Of a DNA stretch of 61,437 nt, positions 35,710 to 45,199 are shown one piece after another (position 1 is the first letter of the stretch; every line of letters begins with the position of its first letter). The notes beneath the pieces are model-generated. The model did not search any database. It had not been told where the DNA came from and saw nothing but the letters and a program-made list of their open reading frames with translations. A program made the position numbers and the translations under genes. The stretch is from Bacillus norwichensis (GTDB lineage Bacteria > Bacillota > Bacilli > Bacillales > Bacillaceae_C): assembly GCF_014836955.1 (NCBI RefSeq), contig NZ_JACSPV010000024.1, positions 1 through 61,437 of the forward strand, in the 5' to 3' direction.

Positions 35710-36921
35710 ATGGCTGTAGAAATCATCATGCCAAAGCTTGGAATGGGTATGAAAGAAGGAACTGTTGTTGAATGGCTTAAAAAGAAAGGCGACAAGGTGG
35801 AAAAAGGGGAAAGCATTGTGGTGATCAGTTCAGATAAAATTGAAAAAGACATCGAAGCTCCGGATAGCGGGGTCCTTTTAGAAGTGGCAGCGGAAGAAGA
35901 TGATACGATTGCGGTGGGGGAAGCGATTGCTTATATTGGTGAGTCAGGCGAACAAGTCGGCTCAGCTGCAATAAGTGAAAAGCAACCTATTACAACTGTC
36001 AAGGAGGCGGCTGTTGCTGCGGAAACGACCACTGAACGTCCGCCAATCAATATGCAGCTTAAAGTAAGGGTTTCACCAGCAGCTAGAAAACTGGCAAAAG
36101 CAGCTGGAATTGATGTGAATACTATCAAGGGAACCGGACCACAGGGAAGAGTGACCAAAGAAGATATCGAGAAAATAACTCAAAAACAAGAGCAAGTAGC
36201 TGCTGAATTAAAATCCGCAGAAGTGAATGGAAGTGAGGCTGTGACGACCAAGCAGGTCACTGGGATGAGGAAAGTCATTGCCGAGAGAATGATATCCAGT
36301 ATTCAACAAAGTGCTCAGTTGACCATTCATATGCGTGCGGATGTGACGGAAATGCTCGCGTTGCGCAAAAAGATCAATAATGGACGTGAGAGTACTCCAT
36401 TGACTGTGACTGATTTTATTGCAGGGGCTGTAGTTCAGGCACTTCAAAAACATAAAAATATGAACAGCACCTTCGAAGATAATATCATTCATATCTATGA
36501 TTCCATTCATTTGGGAATGGCAGTAGCTTTGGATACCGGATTAGTGGTTCCGGTCATTCGGCAAGCGGAACAGTGTTCAATGGAGGAAATTTCTAATCAA
36601 ATTAAAGAGGTAAGTAGGAAGGCGAGGGAAGGGTTGCTTGAAAGTGATGAAATGAAGGGTTCCACTTTTACGATTACAAGTCTTGGAGCATCAGGGGTTG
36701 AGTTTTTTACCCCCATCTTAAATCCGCCGGAGGTTGGGATACTGGGTGTTGGTTTAATAGTGGATACACCTGTATTTGTAGGGGAGGAACTGAAACGGCA
36801 GTCGATGCTTCCGTTGAGCTTGACTTTCGATCATCGCGCAATTGATGGAGTTCCGGCAGGCGAATTTTTGATGACTATCAAAGGGCTGTTGGAAAACCCT
36901 TATGAAATGCTGATTAAATGA
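35710..36921 (+). CDS. acoC: Dihydrolipoamide acetyltransferase (acetoin dehydrogenase E2)
   Basis: 403 residues. Residues 1-76 are a lipoyl domain with lipoyl-lysine in ISSDKIEKDIEAP. About 120-156 is the E3-binding domain (SPAARKLAKAAGIDVNTI, GTGPQGRVTKEDI). About 175-403 is the catalytic core ending in FDHRAIDGVPAGEFL, with the HRXXDG active site. It transfers the acetyl group to CoA. ATG 35710 follows ACGAGGAGGG. No dihydrolipoamide dehydrogenase (acoL) follows, so E3 must be shared from elsewhere. Confidence 0.9.
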   Translation: MAVEIIMPKLGMGMKEGTVVEWLKKKGDKVEKGESIVVISSDKIEKDIEAPDSGVLLEVAAEEDDTIAVGEAIAYIGESGEQVGSAAISEKQPITTVKEAAVAAETTTERPPINMQLKVRVSPAARKLAKAAGIDVNTIKGTGPQGRVTKEDIEKITQKQEQVAAELKSAEVNGSEAVTTKQVTGMRKVIAERMISSIQQSAQLTIHMRADVTEMLALRKKINNGRESTPLTVTDFIAGAVVQALQKHKNMNSTFEDNIIHIYDSIHLGMAVALDTGLVVPVIRQAEQCSMEEISNQIKEVSRKAREGLLESDEMKGSTFTITSLGASGVEFFTPILNPPEVGILGVGLIVDTPVFVGEELKRQSMLPLSLTFDHRAIDGVPAGEFLMTIKGLLENPYEMLIK

Positions 36922-37059
36922 TCTAAATCGTTAAATTGAAAATATGAATAGTTTGTGACAATGGTTGCTGAAATGTGTCGAGTTTTGTATAATGAATTTT
37001 GCATGCAACGAAATGTATGCTTGAGCAGCTTGATGTTGCTCCATACATAACCTTTTACT
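36922..37059. other. Short intergenic region after acoC
   Basis: No gene. It contains TTGCATGCAACG-like and AT-rich stretches; nothing assigned. Confidence 0.4.
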
Positions 37060-37105
37060 AACGCAGTGTTTCGTTCCAATGAAGGACGAAGCACTGCGTT
37101 TTTCT
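37060..37105 (+). terminator. Terminator of aco operon
   Basis: AACGCAGTGTTTCGTTCC pairs with GGACGAAGCACTGCGTT, followed by TTTCTATTTTTT. It overlaps the stop codon of the convergent B3/4 gene. Confidence 0.88.
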
Positions 37106-37778
37106 ATTTTTTAGATGTCAGGATATAGCTTTGAGCGTTGCCGCCGTTGATATGAGTGAACATAGAGGCGAGTGATTCTACAAGTTTCTGCGCATTATGT
37201 AATTCTATCTTTGGTGAAAGATAGGCGATTTGAAGAGCATTCGTTGTACTTGTTGTGACGGCCGTCCTGGTTGAATCCACAAAAGGGCTGCCAAATGGCC
37301 CGGCATCATCGGCTGTGATAAGTAAATTTTCCGCATTATTTTTTCGCCCGTTCAGCCCCTCATATAGTTCTTCTGGCATACCTTTCCGAAGCTCGGTATC
37401 ACCTTTAATTTGATTTTTGTCATAAATGCCCAACGGAATTCTGTATTCAAGTGAAAAGAAATTATTAAGGTCTGTTGCTGAATTCAGGGATGGAAGAAAA
37501 GTTTGTTTTTTCACTCTTCTATAAAGTGCTTCTGCTGAATGTCTGTAGCGGTTGGGATCTTTGCCAAGCTTTTTAAAAATAGCTCTCCACTCCCTGATTT
37601 CTTCATAATCGGTTATGTTCTTATCTTCAAGCTCGAAATAGGCATTTTCCTGAAAAAGACGCAGTCTGCCTTTTAACATTTGCGGCGAATCCCCAATTGT
37701 AATATTCTCATATTGTATAACGCCGATCTTGAGGTCAGGTATGATATCGTATAATGATGAATTTACGGTTACTTCCAA
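37104..37778 (-). CDS. B3/4 domain-containing protein
   Basis: About 224 residues from TTG 37778, which has GGAGGTG six bases upstream; the longer frame from 37805 starts before that site. It matches the B3/4 domain of phenylalanyl-tRNA synthetase beta (EWRAIFKKLGKDPNRYRHSA, ALYRRVKK, NFFSLEYRIPLGIYD, GPFGSPFVDSTRTAV). Stand-alone B3/4 proteins are thought to hydrolyse mischarged tRNAs or act on related substrates; the substrate here is not known. Convergent with acoC. Confidence 0.82.
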   Translation of the reverse strand: MEVTVNSSLYDIIPDLKIGVIQYENITIGDSPQMLKGRLRLFQENAYFELEDKNITDYEEIREWRAIFKKLGKDPNRYRHSAEALYRRVKKQTFLPSLNSATDLNNFFSLEYRIPLGIYDKNQIKGDTELRKGMPEELYEGLNGRKNNAENLLITADDAGPFGSPFVDSTRTAVTTSTTNALQIAYLSPKIELHNAQKLVESLASMFTHINGGNAQSYILTSKK

Positions 37779-37805
37779 CGTTTTCACCTCCAAATTTCGT
37801 TTCAA

Positions 37806-37953
37806 TTAGTTTATCATATAGTTGCGGTTATGACAGTTGGGCCAAATCGTTTTTTACTATAGATGATACCACCAGAAAGAGTCAGAGCGAGTATCTGTGA
37901 GAAAGAAGTCACCAAAGCGTTCAGGATATATCCGAAAAAACGGAACAATCATT
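37806..37953. other. Intergenic upstream of queG
   Basis: No gene; probable minus-strand promoter region for the B3/4 gene. The family 1 repeat that follows occupies the remaining space to queG. Confidence 0.4.
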
Positions 37954-38135
37954 TTAACTTCATGCAGTAGAAGTCTCCCACTTATGTAAGTGTTGAGATG
38001 AAAGTAGCATTCCATTGAGTGGGATTCAAACCTTGGCTGAATAAAGCTAAGATCTCGAATGCCGCAGAGGTTCAGAGGAAATTTATCGGGCCAGGTCAGA
38101 TAAAATCTGGGCGCAAATACCAGGGCGCATTGGAT
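37954..38135 (+). repeat. Family 1 structured repeat, copy 7
   Basis: 182 bp, TTAACTTCATGCAGTAG to GCATTGGAT. Ends six bases before AAAGGAGG of queG. The TTATC/GATAA inner stem is kept although its loop sequence differs from other copies. Confidence 0.85.
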
Positions 38136-38158
38136 AGGAAAGGAGGTAGCTTTTATTT

Positions 38159-39289
38159 ATGGATTATGAAGCACTGAAGGAAGAGATTATTGCTTATAGT
38201 AAGAAAATCGGAATTAGCAAAATCGGTTTTACAAGTGGTGATCCTTTCATTGAAATGAAAAATCGGCTTATAAGACAGGAAGAGCTGGGCTACCAATCAG
38301 GTTTTGAACATAAAAACATTGAAGAACGGACACATCCTGAGCTCATTTTTGACGAGCCCCGTTCCATTATCGCTATTGCCCTAGCGTATCCTTCGAAAAT
38401 GAAAGATGCTCCACGTGGTGAACGCGGATCGAGAAGGGGCATTTTCTGCAAAGCATCGTGGGGAGTAGACTATCATGTATTAGTTCGTGAAAAGCTGGAG
38501 CAATTGGCTTCTTTTATTGATAGCAAAGCTGATAACGGCAGGTTTAAGCTGATGGTTGATACAGGCGAGTTGGTTGACAGGGCTGTGGCGGAACGGGCAG
38601 GAATCGGCTGGAGTGGAAAAAACTGCTCGATTATTACTCCTGAATTCGGGTCATATGTATATCTTGGTGAAATGATAACAAATCTTCCTTTTGCTCCAGA
38701 TGAGCCAATACAGGATCAATGTGGTGAATGTACGAAATGTCTTGATGCATGTCCAACGGGGGCGCTAGTGCAGCCAGGGCAGCTTGATGCCCAAAGATGC
38801 ATAGCTTTCCTTACTCAGACGAAAGGTGTCCTGCCAGATGAATTTCGTGATAAAGTCGGAAACCGTCTATATGGATGCGACACATGCCAAACTATTTGTC
38901 CTAAAAATAAAGGGGTTGATTTTCATCTGAACCCTGACATGGAAGCAAATCCTGAGATTGCAAAACCTCTGCTCCAGCCTCTCCTTGACATATCTAATCG
39001 AGAATTCAAAGAAAAATATGGAGAGGTTTCGGGATCATGGCGGGGCAAAAAACCCATTCAGCGTAATGCGATCTTAGCTTTAGGACATTTTAAGGAACAA
39101 TCAGCTGTCAGGGATCTGGTCAAGGTTCTAAATGAAGATGTAAGACCTGAAATCAGAGGCACAGCTGCCTGGTCACTTGGTAAAATTGGAGGAGAGCAGG
39201 CTAAAGAAGCACTGATCCGTGCACAGGCCGAAGAAAACGATTCGCTTGTTTTAAAGGAAATTAATAAAGGTCTTCAGCTTTTAGAGTAA
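38159..39289 (+). CDS. queG: Epoxyqueuosine reductase QueG
   Basis: 376 residues, normal size. QueG reduces epoxyqueuosine to queuosine in tRNA with cobalamin and two 4Fe-4S clusters. Seen: GYQSGFEHKNIEERTHPEL, RAVAERAGIGWSGKN, ferredoxin motif CGECTKCLDACPTGAL and second cluster CDTCQTICPKN. The C-terminal 80 residues are HEAT-like repeats (AILALGHFKEQSAVRDLVKV, GTAAWSLGKIGGEQAKEAL) for tRNA binding. ATG 38159 follows AAAGGAGG. Start of a block in the same order as B. subtilis yhbA-yhbB-cspR-prkA-yhbH. Confidence 0.95.
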   Translation: MDYEALKEEIIAYSKKIGISKIGFTSGDPFIEMKNRLIRQEELGYQSGFEHKNIEERTHPELIFDEPRSIIAIALAYPSKMKDAPRGERGSRRGIFCKASWGVDYHVLVREKLEQLASFIDSKADNGRFKLMVDTGELVDRAVAERAGIGWSGKNCSIITPEFGSYVYLGEMITNLPFAPDEPIQDQCGECTKCLDACPTGALVQPGQLDAQRCIAFLTQTKGVLPDEFRDKVGNRLYGCDTCQTICPKNKGVDFHLNPDMEANPEIAKPLLQPLLDISNREFKEKYGEVSGSWRGKKPIQRNAILALGHFKEQSAVRDLVKVLNEDVRPEIRGTAAWSLGKIGGEQAKEALIRAQAEENDSLVLKEINKGLQLLE

Positions 39290-39296
39290 GAGTTTT

Positions 39297-39400
39297 TTCC
39301 ATTCAATGGGGTTTCAACCCCGAATGAATGAAGTAAAGCGGATATTTATTGGGCTAAGCTTAGATAAAATCTGGGCGCAAATAGCCAAGGTGCATTTGAT
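39297..39400 (+). repeat. Family 1 repeat, copy 8 (5' truncated)
   Basis: Starts in the middle of the element at CATTCAATGGGGTTTC and ends at GCATTTGAT. It carries the AAAATCTGGGCGCAAATA segment and the last hairpin (CAAATAGCCAAGGTGCATTTG). Confidence 0.75.
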
Positions 39401-39647
39401 ATACAAATCATGAAAACAAAACCGCGTAAAGTTTTTAAAACGGATTTTACGTGGTTTATTTATATAGGCCATGTCTTTTTCAATGAGAGCATCTGATCAA
39501 AGGCGGCGAAGTCATATCAAAAAATCGTGACCAATGAAAAAGGTGGAGCCACTTATTTTAACAAATAAAGGAAGGATCTTCTGTTTTTTATTTTTACGCA
39601 TATAATGATCTTTCTGAATGTATATTATAGCGGCGAGGAGGGATGAG
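39401..39647. other. Intergenic upstream of yhbB-like gene
   Basis: No gene. A hairpin AAACCGCGTAAAG...TTTACGTGGTTT at about 39418-39455, with following TTTAT, could terminate queG transcription. Confidence 0.45.
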
Positions 39648-40517
39648 GTGAGAAAGCAGCTTCAGAAGATGCTGGAAAGAAAAGTAAGTGAATTTGTGGG
39701 GGAGAAAAAAACAAAGGACGAGAAGGTCCTTCGCAAAAGAGAAGCAATGTCCAAAAGGAATGCGGATATCGTGAAAACTCATGCGATTGGAAAAATCTCA
39801 AAGGCTGAAACAGAGGATGGATATCGTCAACTTTATTATCAAGTACATCTGAAGCATTTGATAAAACAGGGGGAGCATTTATATGTAGAAGAGGAGCTGG
39901 AAAGGAGAAAAGCATCTTTCGGAAAAAAGGGATTGTATGAAGATGCAGAACTTCCAGTAGATTTTACAATCAAAACGTCAGAAGACGATCTAGTCGAAGA
40001 AGATCGGGATCCGGTAATGGAGAGATACACGTATGATCGTCTAAAGGTCGTTCAATATGCAGAGAGATGGTGGGATGAATACAATCCTGCTTATCAGAAA
40101 TTTGACGTGGACTGCACGAATTACGTGTCGCAATGCCTTCATGCAGGAGGAGCTCCTATGAGAGGTCACCCCAATCGAAGCAGGGGCTGGTGGTACCGGA
40201 GTAAAAATTGGAGTTTCAGTTGGACAGTCGCCAATGCGCTGAAAACCTATTTGCAACATTCAACTGCTGGGCTGCGGGCAAGGGAAGTTGAAGATCCTCA
40301 GGAGCTGCAACTAGGTGATGTCATTTGCTATGATTTCCAGGGGGACGGGCGATTCGACCATAATACAGTCGTGACTGGGAAGGATGCCTATGGCATGCCG
40401 CTTGTCAACGCTCATACGTACAATAGCCGAATGAGGTATTGGGCATATGAAGACTCTTCCGCTTACACGTCAAACATCCAATATAAGTTTTTCCATATTG
40501 TTGACGATAGTTTATAG
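39648..40517 (+). CDS. yhbB: Amidase domain-containing protein (YhbB-like)
   Basis: 289 residues from GTG 39648, with GAGGAGGGA five to ten bases upstream; ATG 39618 precedes that site. The N-terminal 130 residues are highly charged. The C-terminal 150 form the putative amidase domain (PF12671 type): YAERWWDEYNP, FDVDCTNYVSQCLHAGG with likely catalytic Cys, GWWYRSKNWSFSW, LQLGDVICYDFQGDGRFDHNTVV with catalytic His, and AHTYNSRMRYW. Related Bacillus proteins are linked to sporulation and cell-wall peptides, but the substrate is unknown. No signal peptide is evident. Confidence 0.85.
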   Translation: MRKQLQKMLERKVSEFVGEKKTKDEKVLRKREAMSKRNADIVKTHAIGKISKAETEDGYRQLYYQVHLKHLIKQGEHLYVEEELERRKASFGKKGLYEDAELPVDFTIKTSEDDLVEEDRDPVMERYTYDRLKVVQYAERWWDEYNPAYQKFDVDCTNYVSQCLHAGGAPMRGHPNRSRGWWYRSKNWSFSWTVANALKTYLQHSTAGLRAREVEDPQELQLGDVICYDFQGDGRFDHNTVVTGKDAYGMPLVNAHTYNSRMRYWAYEDSSAYTSNIQYKFFHIVDDSL

Positions 40518-40594
40518 AAAGGGCTAAATCGGTTCCTTTTCATTCATCAAGGTGTTATAATATCACGGTATTTTGATGAATGAGGTGACACTAA

Positions 40595-41083
40595 TTGGCC
40601 ATACATGTAGTATTGTATCAACCTGAAATCCCAGCCAATACAGGGAATATTGCAAGAACTTGTGCAGCTACGGATACATGTCTTCATCTTATCCGTCCCC
40701 TTGGCTTTTCTACGGATGATAAAATGCTGAAAAGAGCAGGGCTTGATTATTGGCAGTATGTTAACATTGTTTATCATGATTCCTTGAATGATTTTCTTGC
40801 CTCCAGCCAAGGAGGGGAATATTTCTATTTGACGAAATACGGTAATAAGCCGCACACATCATTCGCATATGATGAACCTGAAACAGATTATTATTTCATT
40901 TTTGGCAGGGAAACAACCGGGCTGCCGAAGGAACTGCTAAAAGATAACCTTGACAGGTGCCTGAGAATACCGATGACCGAAAACGTAAGATCACTGAATT
41001 TATCCAACACAGCGGCCATCCTTGTATATGAGGCGCTGCGTCAGCAGGGCTACCCTGGATTGATGGGGTCAGACCCCCTTTAG
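40595..41083 (+). CDS. trmL: tRNA (cytidine/uridine-2'-O-)-methyltransferase TrmL
   Basis: 162 residues, a minimal SPOUT methyltransferase. Knot motifs: NIARTCAATDTCLHLIRPLG, FIFGRETTGLPKELL and MTENVRSLNLSNTAAILVYEA. It methylates the wobble ribose of leucine tRNAs. The start is TTG with GAGGTGAC upstream, as in the B. subtilis cspR locus. The 3' end contains GGGGTCAGACCCCC, a short palindrome common between Bacillaceae genes, so the last residues (GSDPL) may come from a repeat. Confidence 0.92.
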   Translation: MAIHVVLYQPEIPANTGNIARTCAATDTCLHLIRPLGFSTDDKMLKRAGLDYWQYVNIVYHDSLNDFLASSQGGEYFYLTKYGNKPHTSFAYDEPETDYYFIFGRETTGLPKELLKDNLDRCLRIPMTENVRSLNLSNTAAILVYEALRQQGYPGLMGSDPL

Positions 41084-41105
41084 TATGTTAAAGCGTTGTT
41101 GGAAG

Positions 41106-41152
41106 AAAAAGGCCGTCACAGGAAGTTAATACTTTCTGGACGGCTTTTTTCA
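41106..41152. terminator. Bidirectional terminator
   Basis: GGCCGTCACAGGAAGT pairs with ACTTTCTGGACGGC. T-rich on the + side (TTTTTTC) and, on the minus side, CTTTTTCTTCC. It serves trmL and the convergent small gene. Confidence 0.85.
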
Positions 41153-41160
41153 TTTGTGCA

Positions 41161-41256
41161 TTACTTTTTGAATACTCCTGGCTTATCTTCGCGGCCGGAT
41201 GTGAAAATTGCAGTCAAAAATGCAATAGCTACACCCAACATTAAGATTGTTCTCAT
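41161..41256 (-). CDS. 31-residue single-span membrane protein
   Basis: ATG 41256 with AAAGGAGG upstream on the minus strand. The product is a short hydrophobic span (LMLGVAIAFLTAIFTSG) followed by a charged tail REDKPGVFKK. It ends next to a bidirectional terminator, and the strong ribosome site and clean layout argue for a real gene. No family name recognised. Confidence 0.65.
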   Translation of the reverse strand: MRTILMLGVAIAFLTAIFTSGREDKPGVFKK

Positions 41257-41409
41257 CCTTATGTAAGCCTCCTTTTTTTCAATCATAGTTGTCCCTGAAG
41301 CTTATTATATCCGATTTGCTGCATTATGTGAATGCAGCACACCTATTATAAATATGGCGAACCTTTGAAAAAATATACCGATGCAAAAAGCGGCTTATGC
41401 TTAATTGAG

Positions 41410-41438
41410 ACATGTTCAAGCGAGCGGGTGCATATGGT
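41410..41438 (+). promoter_or_regulatory. Candidate sigma-E promoter of prkA
   Basis: ACATGTT (41410-41416), 14-bp spacer, CATATGGT (41431-41438), resembling sigma-E promoters (KMATATT / CATACANT). B. subtilis prkA is expressed in the mother cell under sigma-E, which fits. The motifs are loose. Confidence 0.45.
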
Positions 41439-41477
41439 TAATTAAACATTCCTCATCAAGCAAATAGGGAGGTCCAT

Positions 41478-43373
41478 ATGGATATTCTAAAAAAGATTGA
41501 ACAATACAGGTCTCAAGAGGAGAAGTTAAAATGGGAAGGAACCTTCGCTGATTATTTAAAATTAGTCAAAGAAAAGCCGTGGGTTGCGCAGTCGGCTCAC
41601 TCCCGTATATACAATATGATCAGGGATGCGGGTGTTGAAGAAGAAAACGGGGATAAAGTCTACCGCTTTTTCAGCCATGAGATGTTTGGTTTGGAGGAAG
41701 CACTGGAAAAGCTTGTTGAAGAATACTTCCATCCGGCGGCAAAACGACTTGATGTAAGAAAGAGAATTCTTCTGCTAATGGGTCCTGTCAGCGGCGGAAA
41801 ATCAACTATTGTCACGATGTTAAAAAGAGGTCTTGAAGCTTATTCCAGAAGTGATGGGGGTGCAGTATACGCCATCAAAGGCTGTCCAATGCATGAAGAT
41901 CCGCTTCATTTAATTCCCCAGCATTTACGAGATGACTTCAATAAAGAATATGGGATTAGAGTGGAAGGGAACCTTTCACCATTAAATACAATGAGGCTGG
42001 AAGAGGAGTATGGGGGCAGGATTGAAGACGTATTGATAGAGCGCATATTTCTTTCCGAAGATAAACGGGTGGGAATTGGTACATTCAGTCCCTCCGATCC
42101 GAAATCCCAGGATATAGCCGACTTGACTGGAAGTATTGATTTTTCAACGATTGCAGAATATGGATCGGAGTCGGATCCTAGAGCGTATCGGTTTGACGGT
42201 GAATTGAACAAAGCTAACCGCGGTTTGATGGAATTCCAGGAAATGTTGAAGTGTGATGAAAAATTCCTCTGGCACTTGCTCTCGTTGACACAGGAAGGGA
42301 ATTTTAAAGCTGGAAGATTTGCCCTTATTTCTGCAGATGAATTAATTGTGGCACATACGAACGAAACAGAGTATCGGTCCTTCATTTCCAACAAGAAGAA
42401 TGAAGCACTTCATTCCCGGATCATTGTTATGCCTGTCCCATATAATTTGAAGGTATCCCAGGAAGAACGGATATATGAAAAGATGATCCGCGATAGCGAT
42501 GTGGCAGATGTCCATATTGCTCCGCATACATTGAAGGTTGCAGCGATGTTTACGGTTTTGACAAGGTTAAAAGAACCAAAGCGTGGAGATATCGACCTCC
42601 TGAAGAAGATGCGGCTGTATGACGGTGAAAATGTGGAGGGCTATAATTCATCAGATCTAAACGAATTAAAAAAAGAATATCAGGATGAAGGAATGAGCGG
42701 CATTGACCCTAGGTACGTAATCAACCGGATTTCATCAACAATCATTCGGAAAAAGGTGCCGTCTATCAACGCATTGGATGTGCTGAGATCCTTGAAGGAA
42801 GGATTAGACCAGCATCCGTCTATTACTCAGGAACTTCGTGAAAAATACTTGAATTTCATTTCAGTTGCGCGGAAAGAGTACGATGAAATGGCGAAAAAAG
42901 AAGTCCAGAAAGCGTTTGTTTACTCGTATGAGGAATCTGCAAAAACATTGATGGACAATTATCTTGATAATGTAGAAGCCTTCTGCAACAAATCGAAACT
43001 TCGTGATCCATTGACAGGTGAGGAAATAAATCCGGATGAAAAACTGATGCGTTCCATTGAGGAACAAATCGGGATTTCTGAAAATGCTAAGAAAGCATTC
43101 AGGGAAGAAATCTTGATTCGCATCTCGGCTCTTGCTCGAAAGGGAAAGCGATTTGACTACAGATCCCATGCACGCCTTAGGGAAGCCATCCAGAAGAAAC
43201 TGTTTGCTGACTTGAAGGATGTTGTAAAAATCACGACATCTGCAAAAACGCCAGATGAGCAGCAATTGAAAAAAATCAATGAAGTGGTAGCACGTTTGGT
43301 TGATGAGCATGGCTATAACTCGACATCTGCAAATGAATTGCTTCGCTACGTAGGAAGTCTGTTGAATAGATAA
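41478..43373 (+). CDS. prkA: PrkA serine protein kinase / AAA+ protein
   Basis: 631 residues, full length. Residues about 20-380 are the AAA+ PrkA domain with Walker A GPVSGGKST (about 102-110), KGCPMHEDPLHLIP and the IGTFSPSDPKSQDIADLTGS region. The C-terminal 250 residues are the kinase-like PrkA domain (RKKVPSINALDVLRSLKEGL). In Bacillus, PrkA acts in the mother cell during sporulation, and some reports describe Lon-like protease activity. ATG 41478 with GGGAGG upstream. The yhbH gene lies downstream as in other Bacilli; SpoVR is encoded 16 kb away. Confidence 0.97.
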   Translation: MDILKKIEQYRSQEEKLKWEGTFADYLKLVKEKPWVAQSAHSRIYNMIRDAGVEEENGDKVYRFFSHEMFGLEEALEKLVEEYFHPAAKRLDVRKRILLLMGPVSGGKSTIVTMLKRGLEAYSRSDGGAVYAIKGCPMHEDPLHLIPQHLRDDFNKEYGIRVEGNLSPLNTMRLEEEYGGRIEDVLIERIFLSEDKRVGIGTFSPSDPKSQDIADLTGSIDFSTIAEYGSESDPRAYRFDGELNKANRGLMEFQEMLKCDEKFLWHLLSLTQEGNFKAGRFALISADELIVAHTNETEYRSFISNKKNEALHSRIIVMPVPYNLKVSQEERIYEKMIRDSDVADVHIAPHTLKVAAMFTVLTRLKEPKRGDIDLLKKMRLYDGENVEGYNSSDLNELKKEYQDEGMSGIDPRYVINRISSTIIRKKVPSINALDVLRSLKEGLDQHPSITQELREKYLNFISVARKEYDEMAKKEVQKAFVYSYEESAKTLMDNYLDNVEAFCNKSKLRDPLTGEEINPDEKLMRSIEEQIGISENAKKAFREEILIRISALARKGKRFDYRSHARLREAIQKKLFADLKDVVKITTSAKTPDEQQLKKINEVVARLVDEHGYNSTSANELLRYVGSLLNR

Positions 43374-43378
43374 TGCGA

Positions 43379-43437
43379 GACCCCCTTCCAAAAGAGTGAA
43401 CAGCATGTTCTCGGTGGAGGAAGGGGTCTTTATTTTT
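43379..43437 (+). terminator. Terminator of prkA
   Basis: AGACCCCCTTCC pairs with GGAAGGGGTCT, followed by TTATTTTT. The next family 1 repeat starts inside the T-run. Confidence 0.85.
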
Positions 43438-43628
43438 AACTTCATTCGGCAGAAGCTCTGACTTCTGTAAGTGGTGAGATGAATGCGTATTGATATTCCA
43501 TTCAGTAGGATTCAAACTCCGGCCCAATGAAGTTAAAGCTTCCGGTGGATGCCACAGATTTTTCAGAGGAAATTGAACAAGCCAAGCTCGATAAAATCTA
43601 AAGGCAAATACGGCAAGGAGCATTCGAT
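43436..43628 (+). repeat. Family 1 structured repeat, copy 9 (full length)
   Basis: 193 bp, TTAACTTCATTCGGCAG to GCATTCGAT. Retains the closing stem, with a few mutations, and the CAGATTTT / AAAATCTA stem. Confidence 0.88.
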
Positions 43629-44032
43629 TATTAAAAGGAATGGTCAACAAGCAGTTCTAGCCGGTAGTAAAAAAACTATATTCAGAACAAGTAGGGATGC
43701 TCGTTTATATTTGTCCCATTCTCGCAAACTTCTGTAAATAAATCTGTTATTCTGCATAAGATAGATTAACAAATGGTGAGTGTACAACTGCTATACAATC
43801 AAAGTAGGTCTTAGCTAAAGGTGGCTGCATCAGCACATAAGAAATACGAGTGTAATCAAAGCGGTTGGGTGCCGCTTTCTATGCCATGGTGCCGTAAGGT
43901 GCCTGAAGTTAATTAGACCAGCTTGTCACTCTTTATTCGTCTATTTTTCCGTTCATCGAATTGGAATGAACGTTGATAAACGGATGCTTGCTCTCACCAT
44001 AGTTGAAAAAATGCAAGGGGGGCGTCGTAAAT
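43629..44032. other. Gene-free interval before yhbH
   Basis: No supported gene. A GC-rich direct-repeat-like tract (GGTGCCGCTTTC, GGTGCCGTAAGGTGCC) lies at about 43868-43905. A loose sigma-E/-K-like CATAGTTG sits 24 bp before the yhbH ribosome site. Confidence 0.4.
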
Positions 44033-45199
44033 ATGTCAAACTCGCAGTCTCATCAGTTTGCTGTCTCTCAAGAAGATTGGTCCCTCCATCGAAAAGGTTA
44101 TGACGATCAACAACGACATCAGGAGAAGGTACAGGAGGCCATTCGCAACAATCTGCCGGACTTGATCACTGAAGAAAGCATCATTATGTCAGATGGCCGT
44201 GATGTTGTTAAAATTCCGATCAGATCTTTAGATGAATATAAAATCAGATATAATTATGATAAAAATAAACATGTCGGCCAAGGCGATGGGGACAGTCAAG
44301 TGGGAGATGTAGTAGCCAGGGACGGTTCTCAGCAGTCTGGTCCAGGTAAAGGGCAGGGGGCAGGCGATCAGCCTGGCGAAGACTTTTATGAAGCAGAGGT
44401 TTCCATGCTTGATTTAGAAGAAGCTTTGTTTAAGGAACTGGAGCTGCCAAATTTAAAAAGGAAAGAACAGGATGCAAACCAAATAACACATATTGAGTAT
44501 AATGATGTGCGGAAAACCGGTTTGATGGGCAATATTGATAAGAAAAGGACGATGATGAGCGCATTTAAACGGAATGCGATGAATGGTGATCCTAATTTCT
44601 ATCCCATTTTCCCAGAAGACCTGAAGTTTCGCACATGGAATGAGGTCCAAAAGCCCGAATCTAACGCTGTTGTCATTGCGATGATGGACACAAGTGGGTC
44701 GATGGGGGTATGGGAAAAGTATATGGCGCGAAGCTTCTTTTTCTGGATGACCCGATTTTTACGAACAAAATATGAAAAAGTAATGATTGAATTCATTGCT
44801 CATCATACGGAGGCCAGAGTCGTATCAGAAGAGGATTTTTTTTCAAAAGGAGAAAGCGGAGGAACGATCTGTTCATCGGTGTACAGGAAAGCTTTGGAAA
44901 TCATCGGAGACAAATATGATCCCGCTCGCTACAATATTTATCCGTTCCATTTCTCCGATGGAGATAACCTTACATCAGATAATGCCAGATGTATCAAGCT
45001 TGTTGGCGAGTTGATGGAGAAATCGAATATGTTCGGCTATGGAGAAGTCAATCAGTATCAAAGAAATTCTACTTTGATGTCGGCTTATAAAAATATCAAG
45101 GATGAAAAATTCCATTACTACATTTTAAAGCAAAAAGCAGATGTGTATCACGCCATGAAAAGCTTTTTTAAAAAGGAAGCTGAAACCATGATGGTATGA
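44033..45199 (+). CDS. yhbH: Sporulation protein YhbH (DUF444)
   Basis: 388 residues from ATG 44033, with AAGGGGGGCG upstream; TTG 44003 is too early for that site. DUF444 features: [21 protein letters not shown], an acidic/Gly-rich linker (about 80-125), [21 protein letters not shown] and a von Willebrand A-like domain with [17 protein letters not shown] (a DXSXS metal site) and [17 protein letters not shown]444 proteins work with PrkA and SpoVR as a conserved three-gene set; in Bacillus YhbH is needed for normal sporulation. Confidence 0.95.
   Translation: MSNSQSHQFAVSQEDWSLHRKGYDDQQRHQEKVQEAIRNNLPDLITEESIIMSDGRDVVKIPIRSLDEYKIRYNYDKNKHVGQGDGDSQVGDVVARDGSQQSGPGKGQGAGDQPGEDFYEAEVSMLDLEEALFKELELPNLKRKEQDANQITHIEYNDVRKTGLMGNIDKKRTMMSAFKRNAMNGDPNFYPIFPEDLKFRTWNEVQKPESNAVVIAMMDTSGSMGVWEKYMARSFFFWMTRFLRTKYEKVMIEFIAHHTEARVVSEEDFFSKGESGGTICSSVYRKALEIIGDKYDPARYNIYPFHFSDGDNLTSDNARCIKLVGELMEKSNMFGYGEVNQYQRNSTLMSAYKNIKDEKFHYYILKQKADVYHAMKSFFKKEAETMMV

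Noticed and set aside
43549-43737. 62-codon frame after prkA
   Set aside because: It starts within copy 9 of family 1 and has no ribosome site.
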